Positions 7,099-13,196 of a stretch of DNA of 13,196 nt are shown piece by piece; positions within the stretch are counted from its first letter, which is position 1; every line of letters starts with the position of its first letter. Below the pieces are notes generated by a model. It worked only from the letters and a program-made list of their open reading frames with translations, did no database searches and was not told the DNA's origin. Origin of the DNA: Actinomycetota bacterium (GTDB lineage: Bacteria; Actinomycetota; Actinomycetes; Nanopelagicales; Nanopelagicaceae); assembly GCA_010032125.1 (NCBI GenBank), contig RHAU01000007.1:1-13196 (forward strand), given 5' to 3'. Made by a program: the position numbers and the translations under genes.

Positions 7099-8112
7099 AT
7101 GGAATCTCGACAACTTGAAATATTGCGCGCCATCGTCGAGGAATATGTAGCGACCGAAGAGCCCGTTGGTTCCAAATCCATAGCCTCACGTCACGGCTTA
7201 AAAGTTTCGCCTGCGACAATCCGAAACGAAATGGCCGTATTGGAAGAGGGCGGTTTCATTACTCAACCTCACACAAGTGCCGGCAGAATTCCAACAGATA
7301 AGGGCTATCGACTCTTTGTTGACCAGATCGCAACGCTCAAGCCGTTATCCAAACCTGAGCGTCGGGCGATTGAAACATTTCTTGAAGGAGCCCACGATCT
7401 AGACGATGTAATTATGAGAACGGTTCGACTCTTAGCCCAAGTCACCAAGCAAGTCGCTGTTGTTCAATATCCGTCACTAACAAAATCTCGAGTTCGACAT
7501 ATAGAACTCGTACTTCTCAATAATTCACGGTTAATGATGGTATTGATTACCAATACCGGGCGAGTAGAGCAACGTGTATTGGAACTTCCGTACGACATCA
7601 ATGAAGGTTTGATGGGCGACGTGCGGCTTCGCCTCAATAACGTTCTAACAGGGAAGAATATGGCCGATGTCAGCGCACATCTTGACACTATTTTGTCGGC
7701 TTATTCTCATAATGAGCGCACATCTATCGCCTTGATTATTTCTAACCTTATGGAAATGGCAATCGATAGACCAGAAGAGAAAGTTGTATTGGCCGGTACT
7801 GCGAACTTAGCCCGAGCGTCTCAGGAAAAACCATCAGAGATTCAGGCGATTCTCGAAGCTCTTGAGGAACAAGTAGTACTGCTTCGTTTGCTTAGCGATG
7901 CGAAGGAGACGATGAATGTACGTATTGGCGCTGAACAAAGTGAAAAAAGTTTAAAGTCGACAAGTCTTGTGACGATGACGTACGGAACAGACGGCTCTCC
8001 TTTGGGAGCGCTGGGAGTGATTGGTCCGACGCGTATGGACTATTCATCTTCGATGAGTGCGGTCAATGCAGTTGCACGCTATGTGGGGCGCTTTCTTACG
8101 GACGATAAATAA
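7099..8112 (+). CDS. hrcA: Heat-inducible transcription repressor HrcA
   Basis: Encodes 337 residues, normal for HrcA. The N-terminal winged helix-turn-helix covers about 1-75, with SPATIRNEMAVLEEGGFI (37-54) as the recognition region and the hallmark HTSAGRIPTDKGYR (58-71). The rest is the GAF-like sensing/dimerisation domain with an inserted segment. HrcA represses chaperone genes by binding the CIRCE operator (TTAGCACTC-N9-GAGTGCTAA), and its activity depends on GroEL. I find no CIRCE copy in front of this gene or elsewhere in the window, so its targets probably lie elsewhere (groES/groEL) and hrcA itself appears to be read from an upstream promoter together with the DoxX-like gene. The gap to that gene is two bases, and the stop overlaps the dnaJ start by one base (TAATG). 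There is no strong ribosome binding site. Confidence 0.95.
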   Translation: MESRQLEILRAIVEEYVATEEPVGSKSIASRHGLKVSPATIRNEMAVLEEGGFITQPHTSAGRIPTDKGYRLFVDQIATLKPLSKPERRAIETFLEGAHDLDDVIMRTVRLLAQVTKQVAVVQYPSLTKSRVRHIELVLLNNSRLMMVLITNTGRVEQRVLELPYDINEGLMGDVRLRLNNVLTGKNMADVSAHLDTILSAYSHNERTSIALIISNLMEMAIDRPEEKVVLAGTANLARASQEKPSEIQAILEALEEQVVLLRLLSDAKETMNVRIGAEQSEKSLKSTSLVTMTYGTDGSPLGALGVIGPTRMDYSSSMSAVNAVARYVGRFLTDDK

Positions 8113-9221
8113 TGAGCGATCTCTATCAGATGTTGGGCGTTGAACGTAACGCATCACAAGATGAAATCAAGCGTGCATACCGAAAGTTAGCTCGTGAAAT
8201 GCATCCTGATGTAAACCCCGATCCGAAAGTTCAAGATCGATTCAAAGAAGTTACGGCAGCGTATGAAGTTCTCAGCGATCCGGAGAAGCGTTCGCAATAC
8301 GACCGCGGAGGGGATGGATTTTCAGGATTCGGTGGCGGCTTCGGCGGATTCAGCGACATCATGGATGCTTTCTTCGGCGGAGGCGGAACACCTCGAGGAC
8401 CGCGTCCGAGAATGCGACAGGGACAAGATGCACTCATTCGCACCACTATTGATCTGGCTGAAGCGTGCTTTGGCACGACACGTGAGATTGGCGTAGAAAC
8501 AGCAGTTATTTGTGAAGTGTGTGGCGGGGATGGTTGCGCCTCTGGAACTTCACCACGAACCTGCGAAATTTGTAAAGGTCGAGGTGAAATTCAACAAGTT
8601 ACTCGCTCTTTCATTGGACAAGTAATGACAACTCGTCCGTGCGGAAGTTGCCAAGGATTTGGAACGACCATTCCACAACCATGTCGTGAGTGTTCCGGAG
8701 AAGGCCGAGTCCGCGCGCGACGGACAGTCGAAGTAAAAATTCCTGCAGGTGTGGAGACCGGAAATCGAATGCAACTTTCTGGTCAAGGCGAAGTCGGCCC
8801 AGGTGGTGGTCCAGCAGGAGATCTCTTCGTTGAATTCATCGTTGAGGAACATGATTTTCTTATCCGAGAGGGCGATGACTTACATGTCTCTGTGAATATT
8901 CCCATGACCGGTGCGGCGCTGGGAACATCTGTAACAGTTCAAACTCTAGATGGAGATGTAGAACTAACAATCAAACCAGGCACCCAGAGTGGCGCGGTTA
9001 TTCCAATCCGAGGCAAGGGAATGACGCGTTTGCGCGGAGGAGGGCGTGGCGAACTATTTGCACATATTGATGTAGAAGTTCCAACAAAACTCTCTAAAGA
9101 AGAAGAGCAAATACTGAAGAAGTTTGCGGAATTGCGTGGCGAAAAATCCCTGGCAAGCCAAGTGAGAAAGAGTTCTGACTCCGGTTTATTTAGCAAGTTC
9201 AAGGAAGCGTTTAGAAGCTGA
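8112..9221 (+). CDS. dnaJ: Molecular chaperone DnaJ (Hsp40, the hrcA-linked copy)
   Basis: Encodes 369 residues with full type I Hsp40 architecture. It has a J domain (about 1-68) with HPD at 31-33, a short Gly/Phe region (about 70-100), and a zinc-finger domain with four CXXCXGXG-type repeats starting at Cys134, Cys151, Cys177 and Cys191. Two beta-barrel substrate-binding domains and a dimerisation tail follow. The J domain stimulates ATP hydrolysis by DnaK, while the finger and C-terminal domains hold unfolded clients. Actinobacteria usually carry two dnaJ genes, one with dnaK/grpE and one next to hrcA; the position here makes this the second type. The ATG overlaps the hrcA stop (TAATG) and the stop overlaps the rsmE start (TGATG), so the three are probably translated together. 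All eight cysteines of the zinc sites are present. Confidence 0.96.
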   Translation: MSDLYQMLGVERNASQDEIKRAYRKLAREMHPDVNPDPKVQDRFKEVTAAYEVLSDPEKRSQYDRGGDGFSGFGGGFGGFSDIMDAFFGGGGTPRGPRPRMRQGQDALIRTTIDLAEACFGTTREIGVETAVICEVCGGDGCASGTSPRTCEICKGRGEIQQVTRSFIGQVMTTRPCGSCQGFGTTIPQPCRECSGEGRVRARRTVEVKIPAGVETGNRMQLSGQGEVGPGGGPAGDLFVEFIVEEHDFLIREGDDLHVSVNIPMTGAALGTSVTVQTLDGDVELTIKPGTQSGAVIPIRGKGMTRLRGGGRGELFAHIDVEVPTKLSKEEEQILKKFAELRGEKSLASQVRKSSDSGLFSKFKEAFRS

Positions 9222-9943
9222 TGTTGCCTCTTTTTATCGTCGAACAAATCCCAGACCGCGGCGATGTCGTTATTGAAGGAGATGAAGCGCACCATGCAGG
9301 TTCAGCTCTCCGTTTAAAGGTAGGCGAGCGGGTACTCGTTACAAATGGGAAAGGTCGTCGCGCCGAAGTAGAGATTCTCGACATCAATAAGCGAAATATC
9401 AGCGCTCGAATTATTGATATAGCCGACATTGCGCGCCCGAAGACGATACTGACTGTTGTGCAGGCGTTGACGAAGGGTGATCGCGCGCGAGAGACAATCG
9501 AGTTACTGACCGAAGGTGGCGCAGAAATCATCATTCCTTGGACCGCATCGAGATCTGTAGGGCAATGGAAAGAGGAGAAAGATGCACTTTCCAAATGGCG
9601 TTCATGGGCAAAAGAGGCGACGAAACAATCTCGTCGAAGTTGGATTCCCGATGTCGTTGATGCAAAGTCCACTAACCAAATTAAGGAATTGATTCAAGAT
9701 AGCGAACTCACTTTGATGCTTCATGAAGAGGGTGAGAGGAAGATTTCTTCAGTGGTGAATGGGAAGCCTCCGAAAGATATTGTGATCATCATTGGTCCCG
9801 AAGGTGGAATTAGCGATGATGAAGCTTCGCTATTTACCTCTGCCGGCGCACATTCTGTAACGATGGGCAATCCAGTTTTTAGATCTGCACATGCAGGCGT
9901 TTCCGCACTTGCCGCAGTACAAACTGGCTTTGGTATCTGGTAG
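9221..9943 (+). CDS. rsmE: 16S rRNA (uracil-1498-N3)-methyltransferase RsmE
   Basis: Encodes 240 residues, the usual size. An N-terminal PUA-like domain (about 1-70, containing GDEAHHAGSALRLKVGERV) recognises rRNA, and a C-terminal SPOUT methyltransferase domain carries the knot that binds S-adenosylmethionine. GPEGG at 192-196 is the diagnostic SAM-binding loop. The second knot loop reads GNPVFRSAHAG (216-226), where the family more often has L-[GR]-x-x-[IV]-L-R-[TA]-x-T-A; the conserved Arg221 is kept but the Thr/Glu positions differ. The enzyme methylates U1498 of 16S rRNA in assembled 30S subunits. Its ATG overlaps the dnaJ stop by one base, and AAGGAAG (9201-9207) may serve as a distant ribosome binding site. 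The HIT gene follows after nine bases. The dnaJ-rsmE-HIT-phoH order is typical of Actinobacteria. Confidence 0.93.
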   Translation: MLPLFIVEQIPDRGDVVIEGDEAHHAGSALRLKVGERVLVTNGKGRRAEVEILDINKRNISARIIDIADIARPKTILTVVQALTKGDRARETIELLTEGGAEIIIPWTASRSVGQWKEEKDALSKWRSWAKEATKQSRRSWIPDVVDAKSTNQIKELIQDSELTLMLHEEGERKISSVVNGKPPKDIVIIIGPEGGISDDEASLFTSAGAHSVTMGNPVFRSAHAGVSALAAVQTGFGIW

Positions 9944-9949
9944 AGATAC
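9933..9949 (+). other. Small hairpin spanning the rsmE stop codon
   Basis: GTATCT (9933-9938) and AGATAC (9944-9949) are perfect inverted repeats around a five-base loop that holds most of the rsmE TAG. The element ends three bases before the HIT gene ATG. No U-tract follows, so it is not an intrinsic terminator; six A/T-rich pairs would be only marginally stable and it may be chance. Confidence 0.25.
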
Positions 9950-9952
9950 GCC

Positions 9953-10288
9953 ATGGATTGTCTCTTCTGCAAGATAGTGTCCGGTGAAATTCCGGCGTCA
10001 CTAGTTCGTACAGGTGATCGAACCATCGCTTTTAACGACATCAATCCCCAAGCACCAACACATGTATTGATCATCCCCAAGAAACATTGCGAAAATGTCG
10101 GTGAACTTGCTGTACAAGATCCGCAAGCACTTCAAGAACTTTTTATTGCGGCCGAAGAGATTGCGGCATTGCACTCACTTGCCGGATATCGCAGCGTCTT
10201 TAATACCGGAGCCGAAGCGGGACAGTCAGTTTTCCACGCTCATCTCCATCTCATTGGTGGAAGAGCGCTTCAGTGGCCGCCCGGATAG
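9953..10288 (+). CDS. HIT-family nucleotide hydrolase (HINT-like)
   Basis: Encodes 111 residues, a standard size for the HINT branch of the histidine triad superfamily. The opening MDCLFCKIVSGEIPA contains the CXXC (Cys3, Cys6) that often takes part in zinc binding. The catalytic triad HAHLHL lies at 95-100 (His95, His97, His99), preceded by NTGAEAGQSV, which lines the nucleotide pocket. Such enzymes hydrolyse AMP-linked phosphoramidates and related adenylated compounds; the physiological substrate in bacteria is not settled. The start at 9953 is preceded only by a weak GAGA. The gene sits between rsmE and phoH as in other Actinobacteria, and its end overlaps an alternative phoH GTG start at 10273. 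Confidence 0.92.
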   Translation: MDCLFCKIVSGEIPASLVRTGDRTIAFNDINPQAPTHVLIIPKKHCENVGELAVQDPQALQELFIAAEEIAALHSLAGYRSVFNTGAEAGQSVFHAHLHLIGGRALQWPPG

Positions 10289-10299
10289 AATCAGGCGCA

Positions 10300-11310
10300 A
10301 TGGATCGCACAGTACTTACTCTTCCTACCGATCTTCCTAGCGTCGCACTCACAGGACCTCAAGATTCTTATATCAGGGCAGTGGAGAGCGCTTTTCCTGA
10401 AGTAGCTATTACGGTGCGTGGAAACGAAGTCATCCTTCGTGGACCGATCGACTCTATTGAGCGCGTAAAAAAACTACTAGGAAATTTCCTTGCTGTTATT
10501 CGCTCTGGCCAAATGCTGAGCGACGATGCGGTTCGGCGTTCTATCGCAATGATTCTTGGAGATGGAAATGAAACTCCAGCGGAGGTATTAACTCTCAATA
10601 TTCTGAGCAATCGCGGTAAGACTATTCGCCCAAAAACAGTTAATCAGAAACGATATGTCGATGCGATTGATAGGCACACGGTTACTTTTGGAATTGGACC
10701 TGCGGGTACAGGTAAGACGTATTTGGCGATGGCAAAAGCCGTGCAGGCCCTTCAATCCAAACAGATCAACCGAATCATCCTCACTCGACCTGCAGTTGAA
10801 GCAGGGGAGAGATTAGGTTTCTTGCCAGGCACGCTTCACGAGAAAATCGACCCTTATCTGCGGCCACTCTTTGACGCACTGCACGACATGCTCGATCCCG
10901 ACGCAATCCCTCGATTGATGTCATCCGGCACTATCGAAGTTGCTCCACTTGCATACATGCGCGGACGCACGCTCAATGATTCATTCATCATTCTTGATGA
11001 AGCCCAGAACACTTCTCCAGAGCAGATGAAGATGTTTCTCACCCGACTTGGATTTGGTTCAAAGATGATCGTGACTGGGGATATAACCCAGATTGATCTA
11101 CCCAATCATCAACAGTCGGGACTAGAAATTGTCCGCGAAATTATCGAAGGAATCGATGACATTGCATTTATGGATTTAACTTCAGAAGACGTTGTCCGCC
11201 ATCGATTGGTGAGCGACATCGTTGATGCTTATGGACGTTTCGATGCTGGCGTTGGAAATCGCACAGCTCGTAGAGCCCAGAAACCACGCTCGCTAAGGAG
11301 TGATCGCTAA
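10300..11310 (+). CDS. phoH: PhoH-like ATPase
   Basis: Encodes 336 residues from ATG 10300; GTG at 10273 in the same frame would add nine residues and overlap the HIT gene by 16 bases. I prefer the ATG because family members begin with a few residues and then a T-[IV]-x-L-P-like strand, seen here as RTVLTLPTD, and a weak AGG lies just upstream. An N-terminal KH-like RNA-binding domain (about 15-85) precedes the P-loop NTPase domain. Walker A is GPAGTGKT (133-140) and Walker B is ILDEAQN (231-237); VTGDITQIDLP further on is the conserved motif III region. PhoH-like proteins are SF1-type ATPases proposed to act on RNA, and their constant pairing with ybeY points to ribosomal RNA metabolism. The C-terminal tail is basic (ARRAQKPRSLRSDR). 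The name is historical; a phosphate-starvation role is not implied. Confidence 0.93.
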   Translation: MDRTVLTLPTDLPSVALTGPQDSYIRAVESAFPEVAITVRGNEVILRGPIDSIERVKKLLGNFLAVIRSGQMLSDDAVRRSIAMILGDGNETPAEVLTLNILSNRGKTIRPKTVNQKRYVDAIDRHTVTFGIGPAGTGKTYLAMAKAVQALQSKQINRIILTRPAVEAGERLGFLPGTLHEKIDPYLRPLFDALHDMLDPDAIPRLMSSGTIEVAPLAYMRGRTLNDSFIILDEAQNTSPEQMKMFLTRLGFGSKMIVTGDITQIDLPNHQQSGLEIVREIIEGIDDIAFMDLTSEDVVRHRLVSDIVDAYGRFDAGVGNRTARRAQKPRSLRSDR

Positions 11311-11333
11311 TTCACGCGCGCTGCGCACGTGAA
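11311..11333 (+). other. Stem-loop between phoH and ybeY
   Basis: Starting at the base after the phoH stop, TTCACG (11311-11316) pairs with CGTGAA (11328-11333). Inside, after one C/A mismatch, GCG pairs with CGC across a three-base loop. The 3' arm contains the only purine-rich sequence in front of the ybeY ATG at 11339 (GTGAAG), so folding would hide the likely ribosome binding site. It is not followed by a U-tract, so it is not an intrinsic terminator. CACGTG (11326-11331) occurs within it. Confidence 0.4.
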
Positions 11334-11338
11334 GCGAT

Positions 11339-11785
11339 ATGAATATAGAACTTACGAATCTCACACCTACTGTCTGTGACGAGTCCAAACTTCTCGCAGT
11401 GGCCCAATTCTCACTAGTAAGACTTGGTATTCATCCTGATTCTGAATTGAGTATCTCACTCGTTGACGAAGATGAGATGAGTGCGCTGCATATGCGTTGG
11501 ATGGATGAACCGGGCGCTACGGATGTTCTTTCATTCCCGATGGATGAAGTAAAACCACATTCTGCAAGTTCTGGACCCGGCATGATTGGGGATATCGTTC
11601 TCTGCCCTTCATATGCCGCGCGTCAAGCGAATGAAGCGGGTCACTCAATCCAGGAGGAGTTAGAACTCTTGACTGTGCATGGTTTGCTCCATCTCTTGGG
11701 CTTCGATCACCGTGAAGCTGATGAGAAAAAAGTGATGTTTGATTTGCAGGCTGAATGTCTCTCCGATTGGAGAGGTAAGAGATGA
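11339..11785 (+). CDS. ybeY: Endoribonuclease YbeY, rRNA maturation factor
   Basis: Encodes 148 residues, the usual length. The zinc-binding signature HGLLHLLGFDH gives His114, His118 and His124 in the HX3HX5H arrangement of the UPF0054/YbeY family. MRWMDEPGATDVLSFPMDE and GMIGDIVLCPSYA upstream are also family blocks; they form the beta-sheet next to the metal site. YbeY is a metal-dependent single-strand RNase involved in 16S rRNA 3' end maturation and in quality control of defective 70S ribosomes, working with other RNases. The upstream phoH gene is its usual partner. A stem-loop overlaps its weak ribosome binding site. The stop overlaps the ATG of the next gene by four bases (ATGA), suggesting coupling. 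Confidence 0.95.
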   Translation: MNIELTNLTPTVCDESKLLAVAQFSLVRLGIHPDSELSISLVDEDEMSALHMRWMDEPGATDVLSFPMDEVKPHSASSGPGMIGDIVLCPSYAARQANEAGHSIQEELELLTVHGLLHLLGFDHREADEKKVMFDLQAECLSDWRGKR

Positions 11786-13071
11786 ATCTGATTGCAATTC
11801 TCTCTGTAATTGGATTACTTCTTTTCGCAGGTTTTCTTGCAGGCAGCGAATCTGCCATCAATTCGATTTCTCGCGTATACGTTGAAGAATTGGCTGAAAA
11901 ATCCTCCCGCCGCGCTGCTTGGGTCGCACGGGTACTTGGCGAGCCTGCTCGATATCTCAATGTCATTCTCTTTGTTCGAAAGGCGTGTGAACTAACAGCA
12001 ACGGTCGTGGTTGCCGAAGGTCTTCGGTCAGAGATTGCTTCCCCAGTTCAGGCGCTCGCGCTCGCAATCTTTATCATGATGTTTCTTTCATATGTTGTCG
12101 TTGGCGTAGGGCCACGAACGCTTGGTAAGCAACGCGCTGGAAGATGGATATTTCCCGCGAGCGTCGTCGCCGTCATTCTTTCAACAGTTCTAGGTCCCGT
12201 TACTTCTTTGCTGATTGCAATTGGAAATGCGATTACGCCTGGAAAAGGATTTAAGAGCGGTCCTTTCGCTAACGAAGCCGAGCTTCGCGATCTCGTCGAT
12301 CAGGCTCACGAACGCGGATTAGTTGAAGAATCCGAGCACGAGATGATCCACTCAGTTTTCGAGCTAGGAGACACCCTTGTTCGCGAATTGATGGTGCCAC
12401 GCACTGAAATGGTATGGATTGAAGGAAGTAAGAATCTTCGCCAAGGTCTTTCTCTGGCGCTGAGATCTGGCTTCACCCGAATACCCGTCATCGGAGATGA
12501 TGTCGATAATGTGATCGGAATTGCTTACGTCAAAGATCTCGCGCGTCGAACCCATGAATACCGTGAATCTGAACAGAGCGAACTTGTTCGCGAACACTTA
12601 AGGCCGGCAACCTTTGTTCCAGAAACCAAGACAGCAGCTGAACTCCTCAAGGAGATGCAGCGAGATCAAATTCATCTTGCCATCGTGGTCGACGAATATG
12701 GCGGCACAGCGGGTCTTATTACTATCGAAGATATTTTGGAAGAAATCGTCGGCGAGATTGCCGATGAATACGACGATGATGTCGAGGAATTTGAATGGAT
12801 TTCTGAGGGTAAAGCGCGAGTTGCTGCTCGTTTACACATCGAAGATCTCGCTGAAAAATTAGAGATCGATATGAGCGCCGAAGAACGAGAAGATGTAGAT
12901 ACGGTTGGTGGTTTTGTGACTAAGTCACTCGGTCGAGTTGCTATCCCAGGAAGTGAAGTTGTGCTCAAAGGATGGAAAATTTCCGCAGAGAGACCGATTG
13001 GACGACGGCACCGCATTGCTACATTTCTTGTAGAGCAAAACATTGATAAAGATAAGGGTGAAGAGGTCTAA
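11782..13071 (+). CDS. CNNM/CBS-pair membrane protein of the HlyC/CorC family
   Basis: Encodes 429 residues. An N-terminal CNNM (DUF21) membrane domain has hydrophobic segments at about 4-22, 58-78, 90-110 and 125-150, with the family's GSESAINSIS (21-30) after the first. Next come the stretch NEAELRDLVDQAHERGLVEESE (164-185), a pair of CBS domains (about 205-260 and 275-330) with VMVPRTEM-like (R)ELMVPRTEM at 201-210 and VDEYGGTAGL at 303-312, and the C-terminal CorC_HlyC domain (about 340-420, containing DTVGGFV at 373-379). Relatives are magnesium/cobalt transport or efflux proteins in which the CBS pair senses adenine nucleotides. The old name haemolysin C is misleading. GAGAGG about seven bases before the ATG is a good ribosome binding site. 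It follows ybeY as usual in Actinobacteria; era, which often comes next, does not. Confidence 0.93.
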   Translation: MNLIAILSVIGLLLFAGFLAGSESAINSISRVYVEELAEKSSRRAAWVARVLGEPARYLNVILFVRKACELTATVVVAEGLRSEIASPVQALALAIFIMMFLSYVVVGVGPRTLGKQRAGRWIFPASVVAVILSTVLGPVTSLLIAIGNAITPGKGFKSGPFANEAELRDLVDQAHERGLVEESEHEMIHSVFELGDTLVRELMVPRTEMVWIEGSKNLRQGLSLALRSGFTRIPVIGDDVDNVIGIAYVKDLARRTHEYRESEQSELVREHLRPATFVPETKTAAELLKEMQRDQIHLAIVVDEYGGTAGLITIEDILEEIVGEIADEYDDDVEEFEWISEGKARVAARLHIEDLAEKLEIDMSAEEREDVDTVGGFVTKSLGRVAIPGSEVVLKGWKISAERPIGRRHRIATFLVEQNIDKDKGEEV

Positions 13072-13080
13072 GGTTTCCTT

Positions 13081-13196
13081 ATGCGTATTGTGCGATTCAC
13101 GCCATCAGAAAAATTGGGACTTGGAAGCGATCCTCGATTTGGAATTCTCGAGAGCGATAGCGAGATCCGCCTAATCGCAAGTGACCCTTTATATGC
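13081..13196 (+). CDS. Fumarylacetoacetate hydrolase-family protein, N-terminal fragment
   Basis: The first 38 codons are present before the window ends. The start MRIVRFTP, then DPRFGILESDSEIRLIASDPLY, matches the short N-terminal domain (DUF2437) of actinobacterial FAH-family proteins, which usually read MR-[IL]-V-R-[FY] ... RFGV-(V) ... DPL/(F)Y. In such proteins the catalytic FAH fold with its acidic metal-binding residues lies further on, so it cannot be checked here. Members are hydrolases, decarboxylases or isomerases acting on acylpyruvate-like compounds; no substrate can be named. The ATG lies nine bases after the preceding stop, with AAGAGG and AAGG upstream. The gene could share the transcript of the CNNM/CBS gene. 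In other Actinobacteria this gene often precedes gltX, which may be the next gene outside the window. Confidence 0.75.
   Translation, partial: MRIVRFTPSEKLGLGSDPRFGILESDSEIRLIASDPLY

Noticed and set aside
9211..9672. 153-codon open frame on the - strand opposite rsmE
   Set aside because: It is the antisense shadow of a clearly recognisable RsmE gene; Ser/Arg-rich composition is typical of such shadows.
12672..13043. 123-codon open frame on the - strand opposite the CNNM/CBS gene
   Set aside because: Ser/Thr-rich low-complexity shadow of conserved CBS and CorC_HlyC coding; no independent support.
13070..13080. Tiny hairpin AAGG-TTT-CCTT before the FAH-family gene
   Set aside because: Four pairs around a three-base loop is too weak to call a regulatory element or terminator.
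1..13196. Search for mobile elements, CRISPR repeats, tRNA/rRNA genes or a novel defence-like cluster
   Set aside because: No repeated units, transposase- or integrase-like proteins, tRNA-like folds or unknown multi-gene modules were seen; every sizeable + strand gene belongs to a known conserved family.

Overview
The window is a stretch of actinobacterial core chromosome. All genes are on the + strand and packed almost end to end. The order is comEA (3' end), comEC, holA, rpsT, lepA, hemW, a DoxX-like gene, hrcA, dnaJ, rsmE, a HIT hydrolase, phoH, ybeY, a CNNM/CBS (HlyC/CorC) protein, then the 5' end of a fumarylacetoacetate-hydrolase-family gene. From general knowledge this is the conserved Actinobacteria layout. 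The moderate GC content (below the usual high-GC actinobacterial level by eye), very short intergenic gaps and many stop/start overlaps suggest a streamlined lineage such as the freshwater Nanopelagicales (acI). That lineage call is an inference.

Region by region: 1-3330 holds the DNA-uptake pair comEA/comEC, with holA (clamp-loader delta subunit) overlapping the end of comEC. 3331-3419 is the longest gap and carries the only promoter I can support, just upstream of rpsT. 3420-6736 holds rpsT, lepA and hemW (ribosome and heme-chaperone genes). 6752-9221 holds a small four-helix membrane protein followed by the heat-shock repressor/co-chaperone pair hrcA-dnaJ. 9221-13071 is a ribosome and RNA-maintenance block (rsmE, HIT, phoH, ybeY) ending in a CNNM/CBS membrane protein. 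A new gene starts at 13081 and runs off the window.

The genes are mostly housekeeping: translation and rRNA quality control (rpsT, lepA, rsmE, ybeY, phoH), proteostasis (hrcA, dnaJ), replication (holA), heme delivery (hemW) and DNA uptake (comEA, comEC). Overlapping stops and starts (comEC/holA, lepA/hemW, hrcA/dnaJ, dnaJ/rsmE, ybeY/corC) point to long co-transcribed, translationally coupled units.

I see no mobile element, CRISPR array, tRNA or rRNA, and no undescribed system. The most notable irregularity is at the start of comEC. An obvious hydrophobic N-terminus is encoded upstream of the first usable in-frame start codon, but can only be reached through a one-base frame change at a run of four C's (146-149). 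Small stem-loops sit in several of the few intergenic gaps, two of them over start regions that have poor ribosome binding sites.
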